DNA of 11,647 nucleotides from Candidatus Uhrbacteria bacterium (GCA_016866635.1 VGLT01000018.1:1-11647); one strand, 5' to 3'. Positions 1-6,561 are shown, numbered from the stretch's first letter. Notes: generated by a model not told the origin, from the sequence alone. Numbers and translations: made by a program.

Positions 1-59
1 TAGCAAGTATCAAGTAGCACGTAGCAAGCACCTGCGAATTTGTTTCACGTGAAACAATT
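1..59 (+). repeat. 59-bp direct repeat, copy 1 (heptamer tract plus parS)
   Basis: This copy is identical over 59 bp to positions 69-127. It opens with four 7-bp units (TAGCAAG, TATCAAG, TAGCACG, TAGCAAG), then a short spacer and parS site 1. The window begins at the first base of the repeat, so it may extend further to the left. Confidence 0.9.
41..56. promoter_or_regulatory. parS: parS site 1
   Basis: Exact TGTTTCACGTGAAACA palindrome. It lies in the first copy of the 59-bp direct repeat. Confidence 0.93.
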
Positions 60-68
60 TATGATGTG

Positions 69-127
69 TAGCAAGTATCAAGTAGCACGTAGCAAGCACC
101 TGCGAATTTGTTTCACGTGAAACAATT
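69..127 (+). repeat. 59-bp direct repeat, copy 2
   Basis: Exact copy of positions 1-59, offset by 68 bp, with the same four heptamers and parS site 2. The perfect identity indicates a recent tandem duplication or gene conversion. Confidence 0.9.
109..124. promoter_or_regulatory. parS: parS site 2
   Basis: Exact TGTTTCACGTGAAACA palindrome. It lies in the second copy of the 59-bp direct repeat. Confidence 0.93.
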
Positions 128-172
128 GTTGATTGCTTGAAGCGACCGCCTCTCTTGTCGGTATGCCACTTT

Positions 173-188
173 TGTTTCACGTGAAACA
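173..188. promoter_or_regulatory. parS: parS site 3
   Basis: Exact TGTTTCACGTGAAACA. Flanking TT and AA extend the dyad to 20 bp. Confidence 0.93.
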
Positions 189-232
189 AAGTTGTTAATT
201 ACTACAGATTGTACTAAGCATTCCCAGACCAA

Positions 233-248
233 TGTTTCACGTGAAACA
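233..248. promoter_or_regulatory. parS: parS site 4
   Basis: Exact TGTTTCACGTGAAACA palindrome in unique flanking sequence. Confidence 0.93.
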
Positions 249-353
249 ATTTGAATGTTCTGTATATGCCTTTTGCTACGATAATAAATAGAACCTCTAG
301 CATATTGATGAATTAATTGATTTATATGTGCTTTAACGCACGCAAACCAATTT

Positions 354-369
354 TGTTTCACGTGAAACA
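354..369. promoter_or_regulatory. parS: parS site 5
   Basis: Exact TGTTTCACGTGAAACA palindrome. It is 121 bp from site 4, roughly double the usual spacing in this cluster. Confidence 0.93.
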
Positions 370-381
370 AAATATTACGCG

Positions 382-436
382 TAGCAAGTATCAATTAGCA
401 CGTATAAGTATTTATGAATTTGTTTCACGTGAAACA
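382..436 (+). repeat. Diverged third copy of the heptamer-parS repeat
   Basis: It begins TAGCAAG, TATCAAT, TAGCACG, TATAAGT, then an AT-rich spacer and parS site 6. The parS core is intact while the heptamers have diverged, which suggests selection on the parS part only. Confidence 0.75.
421..436. promoter_or_regulatory. parS: parS site 6
   Basis: Exact TGTTTCACGTGAAACA palindrome at the right end of the cluster, preceded by a degenerate third copy of the microrepeat unit. Confidence 0.93.
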
Positions 437-505
437 TTAATTGCAAAGATATTTTAAGACACATACGAGCAACTGGGGCTGGTTATAGCTCAACTAATTC
501 ACAGG

Positions 506-514
506 TTATCCACA
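506..514 (+). promoter_or_regulatory. DnaA box (candidate oriC element)
   Basis: Perfect TTATCCACA, the consensus DnaA-binding 9-mer. A one-mismatch copy (TAATTCACA, 495-503) sits immediately to the left, and short CAACT/AGTTG arms (491-495 and 514-518) frame the pair. An AT-rich stretch follows (about 515-580), which could serve as the unwinding element. One perfect box alone does not define an origin; the adjacent parS cluster is what makes the interpretation attractive. Confidence 0.6.
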
Positions 515-594
515 GTTGTAAAAAAATCTCTAATTTTAGCCAAATTACATGCCTCTGCTTTACATATTCAAATATTGATGCAACTCTCTTCTCT

Positions 595-627
595 AAAGTA
601 AAGGGGAGATCCGTCTGTCCCTACTTT
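595..627 (+). other. Imperfect stem-loop upstream of the coiled-coil gene
   Basis: AAAGTA (595-600) pairs with TACTTT (622-627), and GGGA (604-607) with TCCC (618-621), with a three-base bulge and a 10-nt loop. No T-run follows, so it is not a clear terminator. It could belong to the 5' leader of the next gene. Confidence 0.35.
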
Positions 628-640
628 TAAGCCCAAACTG

Positions 641-653
641 CCCCGCGGCGGGG
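641..653 (+). other. GC-rich hairpin upstream of the coiled-coil gene
   Basis: CCCCG (641-645) pairs with CGGGG (649-653) around a 3-nt loop, about 35 nt before the start codon. It stands out in otherwise AT-rich surroundings. Function unknown. Confidence 0.4.
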
Positions 654-675
654 GAAGCCGTTCTCTCAACATTTG

Positions 676-685
676 AAGGAGGAGG
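676..685 (+). promoter_or_regulatory. Strong Shine-Dalgarno site deciding the 690 start
   Basis: AAGGAGGAGG ends 4 nt before the ATG at 690; the AGGAGG core at 677-682 leaves a 7-nt spacer. It is the only strong ribosome binding site in the window. The following surface genes lack one. Confidence 0.85.
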
Positions 686-689
686 AACC

Positions 690-1112
690 ATGTTGAGCGA
701 AGACCAGCTCCAGGACCGCAAGAGCGTCCGCCAGATCCTCTCTGTGCAGTGGCTTCACACGTTTTTTCTGGTGTTTGTGTCCTCGTTGGTTGTCATGCGC
801 TCCGGCAGGATATCCAATGTTCAGGCGAAACTGGATTCGCTCGAACACCAGATCAGCGTCGAGCACGCGCAGCAGCAGGCCAAGCTCGTGCAGCAGATCT
901 ACGACGACGCCAAGCAGGACCAGGAGATCTGCGACAAGGAGGTGAAGAGAAGGTCGGCCCTGATCGATAGCCAGAAGATCCTGAATGCTCTCGATCCCAA
1001 GCCCAAGTCGGCGGGGGAGCAGATCGATCGCGAGATCGGCGCCGTGCTTGAGCCCTACCGCGAGTGCCTCCAGCGTCGAGCCAAGGAGCGATTAAGGACA
1101 TCTGATCGTTAG
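690..1112 (+). CDS. Small membrane-anchored coiled-coil protein, unknown function
   Basis: I do not recognise a family for this 140-residue protein. A short polar N-terminus is followed by one hydrophobic segment at about residues 18-36 (a probable signal anchor), then a charged, Gln/Glu/Lys-rich stretch (about 40-99) with heptad-like spacing that suggests a coiled coil, and a basic tail. Two cysteines, C81 and C126, lie in the soluble part. The start is fixed by a strong Shine-Dalgarno site. Base use is unlike the neighbours: codons mostly end in G or C and 9 of 10 lysines are AAG, whereas the downstream genes mix AAA and AAG. This suggests recent transfer or unusual selection. It ends 110 bp before the surface-protein cluster and need not be co-transcribed with it. 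The reverse-strand frame over the same DNA is judged a shadow. Confidence 0.75.
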   Translation: MLSEDQLQDRKSVRQILSVQWLHTFFLVFVSSLVVMRSGRISNVQAKLDSLEHQISVEHAQQQAKLVQQIYDDAKQDQEICDKEVKRRSALIDSQKILNALDPKPKSAGEQIDREIGAVLEPYRECLQRRAKERLRTSDR

Positions 1113-1222
1113 CGCATTCGTGCGGCAAGGAGTGCATCCGTCACGTCAGTGACAGATCATCGCCCCAACCGTGTCGGGTGCGCTCTTTGTTTTGGTGCGC
1201 TTTTTCTATATAATAAACGGAG
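1113..1222. other. Intergenic gap with small dyad and promoter
   Basis: It contains GTCAC/GTGAC (1140-1144 and 1149-1153) around a 4-nt loop with no T-run, a short direct repeat GGTGCGCT (about 1177-1184 and 1195-1201) in a T-rich context, and the promoter of the surface cluster. No convincing terminator was found. Confidence 0.4.
1188..1214 (+). promoter_or_regulatory. Promoter of the surface-protein cluster, likely leaderless
   Basis: A perfect -10 hexamer TATAAT lies at 1209-1214. The -35 is weak (TTGTTT at 1188-1193, spacer 15, or CTTTGT at 1185-1190, spacer 18). The ATG begins 9 nt after the -10, so a start site 6-8 nt downstream falls at about 1221-1222 and the mRNA would have almost no 5' leader. 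A GGAG at 1219-1222 abuts the ATG, too close to act as a Shine-Dalgarno site. Confidence 0.6.
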
Positions 1223-2155
1223 ATGAATCGTGTTCGTGTTATTTTTTTAACCATGTTGATTGCTTGGCTTATTCCAGCTGTTGTTTTTGCTATGTCGAGC
1301 ACAAATTACACCATTAATTGGGATTCAACGAATGGGGGAGGAACAGACACTTCAACCAGCACAAACTATTCCTTGCGGGACTCTGTTGGAGGGATATCTG
1401 GGACAAGTACAAGCGCAAATTATCAACTGTCGGCTGGGTACCGTGCGCCGGAAGGAGATGCTGTGTTAAGTTTTATCGTAAAGAGTCAGGAAAACGCAAC
1501 GGAGACAACGTATAGCGCTTTTGAACCTGGTACAGGGCTTACCGGAGCGCATGTTGTGAGTGTTGCCTCCACCTCCTCGTTAAGTGTCGGTGACTATATT
1601 GCCGTTGTTGAGAATAAGGGATATTCGCAGAAAGTAGCGGTGGGCAAGGTGACACTTATTTCAGGGGGTGACGTTGTTGTAGATAGATTTGATGGAGCGA
1701 CCAGCACCATGAGCGCATCTCCCGCAGGAGGAAATGATTATGTTTATCGCCTGGGTGGGTCGGTCGTTTCATTTGGGACGATTTCTGCCAGCGCAGCCAA
1801 CACAGCCGTAGCCATGTCGTCGGTTTTTTCTTCCGTCCCATCTGGTTACACCGTCTATGTTCATTCCAACCAGGTTCTGCAAAATGCAAGCGCGCAGACG
1901 ATCGCTACGGTTTCTGATGGAGTGGTTACCGCAGGATCAGAAGAGTATGGGGCAAGCGTGACGGGCACACGGGCGTATCTGCCAGATACAGATATAGGGG
2001 TGACCACAACAAATCGTGTGATTCAAACAAGCACAACATCAACACTCGCTATCCCTGATCGCGTGCCCATGACCTACAAACTCTCCATCACCGGTTCCAC
2101 GAACGCGGGGAGTTATAGCCAAAGCGTCTACTACACGCTCACGGTGAATTATTAA
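1223..2155 (+). CDS. Secreted beta-rich surface protein (WxL-like partner candidate)
   Basis: This is a 310-residue exported protein. Residues 1-23 form a signal peptide (Arg-containing start, hydrophobic core, cleavage after VFA). The mature N-terminus carries three spaced copies of an S-T/A-N-Y motif (STNYTI, STNYSL, SANYQL), a pattern I associate with secreted proteins of many environmental bacteria. The rest is Ser/Thr/Gly/Val-rich with alternating hydrophobics, consistent with beta-sandwich domains, and ends in an alternating strand close to YYTLTVNY. No catalytic motif, cysteine pair or LPXTG anchor is visible. The following gene starts one nucleotide after its stop, so translation is probably coupled. 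The next product resembles WxL-interacting proteins, so a role as a WxL-type surface subunit is plausible, but the WxL motifs themselves are not evident. The start gives a complete signal peptide; the internal Met11 would remove the basic region. Confidence 0.88.
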   Translation: MNRVRVIFLTMLIAWLIPAVVFAMSSTNYTINWDSTNGGGTDTSTSTNYSLRDSVGGISGTSTSANYQLSAGYRAPEGDAVLSFIVKSQENATETTYSAFEPGTGLTGAHVVSVASTSSLSVGDYIAVVENKGYSQKVAVGKVTLISGGDVVVDRFDGATSTMSASPAGGNDYVYRLGGSVVSFGTISASAANTAVAMSSVFSSVPSGYTVYVHSNQVLQNASAQTIATVSDGVVTAGSEEYGASVTGTRAYLPDTDIGVTTTNRVIQTSTTSTLAIPDRVPMTYKLSITGSTNAGSYSQSVYYTLTVNY

Positions 2156-2156
2156 T

Positions 2157-3131
2157 ATGGATCACATGAAAACATTAAAACATAAAAACATAAAAACACT
2201 TTCTCTAGTCTGTGTTCTTGTGTTCTTGTGTTCTTGTGTTTTCATGGTGAAAGACGTTTCCGCCTTCAGCCTCCAACCCGCATTGTTTGATATTTCTGTG
2301 CCGCCAGGCGGAACCCATCAGGCAACGATCTCCGTGGTGAATGACGAAAAAGTCGAACGAACGTATTACACAACAATCCAAAAATTTTTCCCAAAAGGGG
2401 AGTCTGGTCAACAGGAATTTTTGCCCCTATCAGATATTAGCGGTCTACCTAGCTGGTTATTTGTGACCGACCCCATCTTTGTTCTTAAACCAGGCGAATC
2501 AAGGTCTGTATCGTTCATGATTCGTACCCCACTAGACGCACAAGCCGGGGGACACTATGCAGCTGTCTTTTTTTCAACCGAACCTCCAATACAGCGGGCA
2601 ACAGGAAAAATTTTAGCTGGAGCACGCACAGGAGTACTCATCTTTTTAACGATCCAAGGTCAGCTATCGGCCCGCCTGGAAGCCAAGGAATTTTCTGCAA
2701 ATCCGACCTCGATTCAGCATCTCCCAGTCCTTTTTCGAGCGCGTGTTGAAAATACCGGAAACATTCACACGATTCCCAGAGGAGAGATTATAATAAAAAA
2801 TTATTTTGGTTCTGAAGTGACGCGTCTTCCATTAAATCCACTAGAATCCCGAATTCTCCCGAATAGTGCGCGAGCATTTTTTGTCACTTGGCAGAAGACG
2901 GCTCCACGCCCCGGAAAAGGATTTTGGCATGAGGTAGGCGAGGAGTGGCGTAATTTTGGATTAGGACGATATCGAGCCCAGCTTGAACTCGATGGTGTGG
3001 CGACAGCGCCGGTCGTCTTCACCGTATTTCCGTGGCAGTTCTTGCTCTGTGCATTCGTCGTCCTCCTTCTGTTCATTGTTCTCCTGAAACTATATCGTCG
3101 TTGGATTTTATATCGAGCAACGGCTCGCTAA
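2157..3131 (+). CDS. DUF916 / WxL-interacting-protein-like membrane-anchored surface factor
   Basis: This 324-residue protein has an N-terminal signal peptide (basic start, hydrophobic residues about 15-31, probable cleavage after VSA at residue 36), two Ig-like domains (about 38-170 and 171-290), a transmembrane helix (about 292-312) and a short basic tail. The first domain matches the DUF916 pattern: PALFDISVPPGG at the start, VVNDEK, PSW before a VLKPGES turn, then AGGHYAAVFF. In Firmicutes such proteins bind WxL proteins and peptidoglycan on the cell surface; that role here is inferred. The second domain carries VENTGNIH, typical of the following Ig-like fold. It starts 1 nt after the previous stop, with no Shine-Dalgarno site, so coupling is likely; a second in-frame ATG exists at 2166. 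The first 80 bp consist of two 8-bp tandem tracts, noted separately. An LCSC sequence in the signal resembles a lipobox, but SPase I cleavage fits better. Confidence 0.85.
   Translation: MDHMKTLKHKNIKTLSLVCVLVFLCSCVFMVKDVSAFSLQPALFDISVPPGGTHQATISVVNDEKVERTYYTTIQKFFPKGESGQQEFLPLSDISGLPSWLFVTDPIFVLKPGESRSVSFMIRTPLDAQAGGHYAAVFFSTEPPIQRATGKILAGARTGVLIFLTIQGQLSARLEAKEFSANPTSIQHLPVLFRARVENTGNIHTIPRGEIIIKNYFGSEVTRLPLNPLESRILPNSARAFFVTWQKTAPRPGKGFWHEVGEEWRNFGLGRYRAQLELDGVATAPVVFTVFPWQFLLCAFVVLLLFIVLLKLYRRWILYRATAR
2171..2199 (+). repeat. 8-bp tandem tract (ACATAAAA type) at gene start
   Basis: The sequence repeats with exact 8-bp spacing of its C residues (2173, 2181, 2189, 2197), giving ACATTAAA, ACATAAAA, ACATAAAA and a partial unit. 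It encodes the basic region of the signal peptide. Eight is not a multiple of three, so gain or loss of a unit would shift the frame. Confidence 0.8.
2213..2240 (+). repeat. 8-bp tandem tract (TGTTCTTG x3.5) in signal peptide
   Basis: There are three exact TGTTCTTG units (2213-2220, 2221-2228, 2229-2236) plus TGTT. The tract encodes the hydrophobic core of the signal peptide. On the other strand the unit is CAAGAACA, close to the CAAGAAC heptamers at 11302-11327. Confidence 0.9.
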
Positions 3132-3137
3132 ATCATT

Positions 3138-6100
3138 ATGCATGTAAGAAGACGGCTGGCGGGACTGATGCTCACCTGTCTTCTGGTCGGTGTTCCTCTT
3201 TTTGTCGATGCGGCGTCGCTGACGTCTCGTTCCGATATCTTGAGTCGAGAACAGGTTTCCGTTGGTTCAAATCACACGATCACATTTACAACCCCAACGG
3301 GAGTCGATGCATCAACGGATACGATCGTTCTCTTTTTTTCAACTGGATTTACGTTATCTACCCTTGCACTGGGAGATGTATCCATGTCTCACGGAGCAAC
3401 AACCGGCCTTGAAACAAGCGATACGATCGGAGCCGCTCCTGGCATTGGCACGTGGGGGGTTTCTTTTTCCGGTCAAACGATCACCCTTACAGCCCCAACA
3501 AACGCTGCGGTCGGAACTATCACGGCTGGTCACGTCGTTGTGATCAAGATTGGAACTCATGCCGGCGGTACCAACCAAATCACAAACCCATCTGGAGCCG
3601 GGACCTATCATGTGTCTATCGGAGGAACATTTGGAGATAGTGGAGGCGTGCTCATCCCCATCATTTCATCAGACGCGATCAGTGTTACAGCAACCATTTC
3701 TGCTTCTGGCGGCGGAGGCGGGGGAGGGGGTGGAGGTGGGGGCGGCGCGGGAGGAGAAGGGCTTGTACCAGATGTCACACCCCCTATTTTGTCCGATGTG
3801 ACGACAAAAGATATCACGGATACGACCGCAACCGTTATTTGGAAAACGAATGAACCAGCGGATTCAAGAGTGGAATACGGGTTGAACATGACCTATGCGA
3901 GCGGAACCAAGGTGGACCAAACATTAGTTGTTTTTACTCACGCTATTACTCTCACGGGTCTTACTCCTAATACAACTTATCATTTTCGAGCAAGCTCAAA
4001 AGATGAGGCCGGCAATACAGGTGATGCGAGCAATAAGACATTTAAAACACTTTCAGCGGCTCCAAAAGCACCAACCATTTCTCATATTCAAGTTCTCAAT
4101 ATTACCGATACCTCTGCTGTTATACAATGGGATACGGATGTGGATGCCTCACGTCGAGTAGATTATGGACTGACCAAAAAATACGGAAAGTTTGTCTCTG
4201 GCACGGGTGTTTCGAAAACGCATCAAATCATTCTAGAGAAACTGACTCCAAAAATGGTTTATCATTTTGGGATCAGCTCTGTCGCTTCTGGACTGACTAC
4301 GACCTCTAGCAATCAGGCATTTGAGACACTGGCTGATCAAACAGCGCCCGCAAATGTTTCTGCCTTTAAAGCGGAAGCGGGAGATAGCAAGATTGACCTC
4401 AGCTGGATAAATCCTCCGGATAAGGATTTTGCGCAAGTAATCATTCGCGCGCGTACGGACCAGGCACCCACAAGTACGACAGATGGTCGCTTGGTTTTTC
4501 AAGGAGTTGGCACCACTTTCCGTGACCAAGGGCTTGTGAACGGGGTCCGCTACTACTATACAAATTTTGCTTTGGATGAAAATGATAATCCATCTAGCGG
4601 TGCCTTGGCAGACGCAACGCCAACAGCCCCTGTACAACCGCCTCCGCCAGACCCAGCAAAACCTGAACCAAAACCTAAGCCAAAACAGGAGCCAGAGCCT
4701 AGGCCAAAGCCGGGCGATGCAGAACCAAAGCCAACCCCAAAGCCCCCAGAGCCGGCGCGACCCGGAGGAGGAGAGTCGACATCGACAACATCCACGGCTC
4801 CACAAATAACCGTTACCAGCACGCCACCTGTGATGGATGATCGTCTGCCAAGCGTTCAGCCGCGATTTTTTACTGCAGGGGGCACGCTTGAACTAACCCC
4901 TGATGCCGAAGGGCGTCTGGGTGTGGGCGTAGGGGCGTCGGTATTGGTCCAGGTTTCATTGGTAGATCTAGGATCTATCCCCTCACGCGGCACGATTGCG
5001 GTTGGCGATGATATTTACGCATTAACAACAACGCCTGCTGGCGATGCTTGGGCTGCTTCATTTACTGTTAATCGTCTCGGTCCTGTGTCGACGGCTGTGT
5101 CATTGGTATTTGCAAACGAGCAGACCGCTCTCGCGAATCGCGTCTTGCTTGCGCAAGGATATGGTCATGTGCGAGAGAAGGCATTAATCAAAACATCAGA
5201 TCGACCAATTCCACAGACGAGCGTATCTATTTATGAGCGAGAGACGCTGGTTGTCACGCGCTTGACGAACGCCGAGGGCGTGTACGGTGTAGCATTACCC
5301 AATGGGCGCTATCGAGTTGTCTACAGTAAGGATGGATATCAGTCACTCGAACAAACAATCTCCGTTCAACACCAGTGGCTAGGAGAAGATGTTACGCTGA
5401 CACCCATCCCAAAAAAGCTCGCAGAAATTATTGATCCAAACCGTCCCTTGCGAGAAAACGTGAAAGCCATATTCGAGAACGTGGCACCGGCATTACAAAA
5501 CACGATTGAAACCATCCAATCACCACAAGCGCAGGCCGTAGCAAACACCGTGCTCGTTCCTACGGCTGTTACGGTTGTTGCCGCAAACACCGCAACCGCC
5601 GCTTCCGCGTTCCATCTCATCAATTATTTGCAATTTCTGTTTACCCAACCACTCCTACTCATTCATCGTCGTAAGCGGAAGAAATGGGGAGTGGTGTACA
5701 ATGCCTTAAGCAAAAAACCGGTGGATTTGGCGATCGTCCGATTGATTCACTCCGAAAAAAATATGGTAGTCCAGACCAGAATCACGGACATGCAGGGACG
5801 TTTTTCATTTAACGCGCGCCCAGGAACCTATCGCGTGGATGTCCAAAAACCAGGATACCTATTTCCCTCCACTTTTTTGAAAGACAAAAAAACGGACGTT
5901 GATTTTCTCGATCTCTACCACGGCGAGCCGATCGAGGTAAAAGAGAGCGGCGTGCCCACCTTTAATATCCCTGCAGACCCAAACACCCCGGAAGAACCCC
6001 CGAAAAAGATCTTGTACAAAAAAACACTTCGGCACGTTCAGAATGTTGTGGGCTGGGCAAGTGTAGGCGTTACCGGTATTGCCTTAGTAATCAATCCTTC

Positions 6101-6449
6101 CTGGCTCATGGTTGGATTTATGGCTGGTCAGGTCCTTCTGCATTTGGTTTTCCGGCGTCTTGCCGTACCAAGGAGGCCGAAAGACTGGGGAATCGTGTAT
6201 GATGGAGCATCAAAATTGACCCTTGGCCAAGTCATTGTTCGTATTTTTGATAAGAAATTTAACAAGCTCCTAGAAACGCAGGTGACAGAAAAAAACGGAA
6301 AATATGGCTTTTTTGTTGGGAAAAACGTCTATTATGTAACAGCGGAGCATGCTGGCTATCAGAAATATGTGTCCTCTGAGGTTGATCTTACGCAGAAAGA
6401 GGAGGGAATTATAGACCAAAAGATTCTCCTGCAGAGACCGAGTCAGTAA
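3138..6449 (+). CDS. Large multi-domain surface protein with Fn3 and carboxypeptidase-regulatory-like domains
   Basis: This 1103-residue protein probably spans the envelope. In order: signal peptide (1-25, cleavage after VDA); an unassigned beta-rich domain (26-190); a run of 13 glycines (191-203); three fibronectin type III-like domains (about 214-305, 311-398, 403-496), the first two with the LTPNTTYHF / LTPKMVYHF signature; a Pro/Lys/Glu linker (497-545) like wall-spanning linkers; another beta domain (566-672); a carboxypeptidase-regulatory-like domain (675-757, GVYGVALPNGRYRV); a long hydrophobic segment (801-842) followed by RRKRKK; a second such domain (850-945, QGRFSF...PGTYRV); a hydrophobic hairpin (about 970-1005); and a third (1017-1098). 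The positive-inside rule suggests the last two lie in the cytoplasm. No enzyme motif is seen. It begins 6 nt after the preceding stop, without a Shine-Dalgarno site, as the last gene of the cluster. A scaffold or adhesin role is inferred. Confidence 0.88.
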   Translation: MHVRRRLAGLMLTCLLVGVPLFVDAASLTSRSDILSREQVSVGSNHTITFTTPTGVDASTDTIVLFFSTGFTLSTLALGDVSMSHGATTGLETSDTIGAAPGIGTWGVSFSGQTITLTAPTNAAVGTITAGHVVVIKIGTHAGGTNQITNPSGAGTYHVSIGGTFGDSGGVLIPIISSDAISVTATISASGGGGGGGGGGGGGAGGEGLVPDVTPPILSDVTTKDITDTTATVIWKTNEPADSRVEYGLNMTYASGTKVDQTLVVFTHAITLTGLTPNTTYHFRASSKDEAGNTGDASNKTFKTLSAAPKAPTISHIQVLNITDTSAVIQWDTDVDASRRVDYGLTKKYGKFVSGTGVSKTHQIILEKLTPKMVYHFGISSVASGLTTTSSNQAFETLADQTAPANVSAFKAEAGDSKIDLSWINPPDKDFAQVIIRARTDQAPTSTTDGRLVFQGVGTTFRDQGLVNGVRYYYTNFALDENDNPSSGALADATPTAPVQPPPPDPAKPEPKPKPKQEPEPRPKPGDAEPKPTPKPPEPARPGGGESTSTTSTAPQITVTSTPPVMDDRLPSVQPRFFTAGGTLELTPDAEGRLGVGVGASVLVQVSLVDLGSIPSRGTIAVGDDIYALTTTPAGDAWAASFTVNRLGPVSTAVSLVFANEQTALANRVLLAQGYGHVREKALIKTSDRPIPQTSVSIYERETLVVTRLTNAEGVYGVALPNGRYRVVYSKDGYQSLEQTISVQHQWLGEDVTLTPIPKKLAEIIDPNRPLRENVKAIFENVAPALQNTIETIQSPQAQAVANTVLVPTAVTVVAANTATAASAFHLINYLQFLFTQPLLLIHRRKRKKWGVVYNALSKKPVDLAIVRLIHSEKNMVVQTRITDMQGRFSFNARPGTYRVDVQKPGYLFPSTFLKDKKTDVDFLDLYHGEPIEVKESGVPTFNIPADPNTPEEPPKKILYKKTLRHVQNVVGWASVGVTGIALVINPSWLMVGFMAGQVLLHLVFRRLAVPRRPKDWGIVYDGASKLTLGQVIVRIFDKKFNKLLETQVTEKNGKYGFFVGKNVYYVTAEHAGYQKYVSSEVDLTQKEEGIIDQKILLQRPSQ
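3708..3746 (+). repeat. Poly-glycine tract (13 Gly codons)
   Basis: Thirteen consecutive glycine codons using all four GGN forms, followed by AGGEG. It is a flexible hinge between the N-terminal domain and the Fn3 domains. Mixed codons make slippage less likely than in a pure repeat. Confidence 0.9.
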
Positions 6450-6561
6450 ATGACCAATACTCCACAGGATATCCACATGTTTCTAAATTCCAAAATAGCT
6501 GGTTTTTTTATCTAATATTAGCCAATATCTAGCTGTTCACAGCAGAAAATCAGATTCTTCA

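Larger units (their letters stand above)
41..436. other. Cluster of six ParB-binding parS sites (chromosomal centromere region)
   Basis: Six exact copies of the palindrome TGTTTCACGTGAAACA start at 41, 109, 173, 233, 354 and 421. This is the widely conserved chromosomal parS sequence bound by ParB, which loads there, spreads, and with ParA and SMC drives segregation of the origin region. Start-to-start distances are 68, 64, 60, 121 and 67 bp, so most sites are six to seven helical turns apart and the 121-bp step is about two units. No open reading frame in the cluster looks real. parA and parB are not in the window. A DnaA box lies 70 bp to the right, which fits an origin-proximal position. 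Confidence 0.93.
437..689. other. Gene-free stretch between parS cluster and first gene
   Basis: This 253-bp stretch holds the DnaA boxes, an AT-rich segment and two possible stem-loops described separately. No convincing promoter hexamer pair was found for the gene at 690; a TTTACA at 559-564 has no -10 partner at proper spacing. Confidence 0.5.

Noticed and set aside
113..394. Reverse-strand open frame through the parS cluster
   Set aside because: It is made of parS palindromes and AT-rich spacer, with repeated VSRET and FHVKQ strings from the sites themselves, and has no ribosome binding site.
1..436. CRISPR-like array
   Set aside because: The regularly spaced repeat is the 16-bp parS palindrome, spacers are of uneven length and two are near-identical, and no cas gene is present.
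853..1137. Reverse-strand Arg-rich frame opposite the coiled-coil gene
   Set aside because: It is low-complexity Arg/Ala/Ser/Pro, a shadow of GC-rich codons on the plus strand, where the start has a strong Shine-Dalgarno site.
4233..4822. Reverse-strand frames opposite the Pro/Lys linker
   Set aside because: Their Trp/Leu/Gly-rich translation mirrors the Pro/Lys/Glu-rich linker codons of the large surface protein. No start signal is present.
6469..6477. Second DnaA box (ATATCCACA)
   Set aside because: It has one mismatch, is isolated, and lies 6 kb from the parS/DnaA-box region; such a match is expected by chance.
6491..6510. Rho-independent terminator after the surface cluster
   Set aside because: A T7 run is present but the preceding bases form no inverted repeat; the apparent symmetry is a mirror, not a stem.
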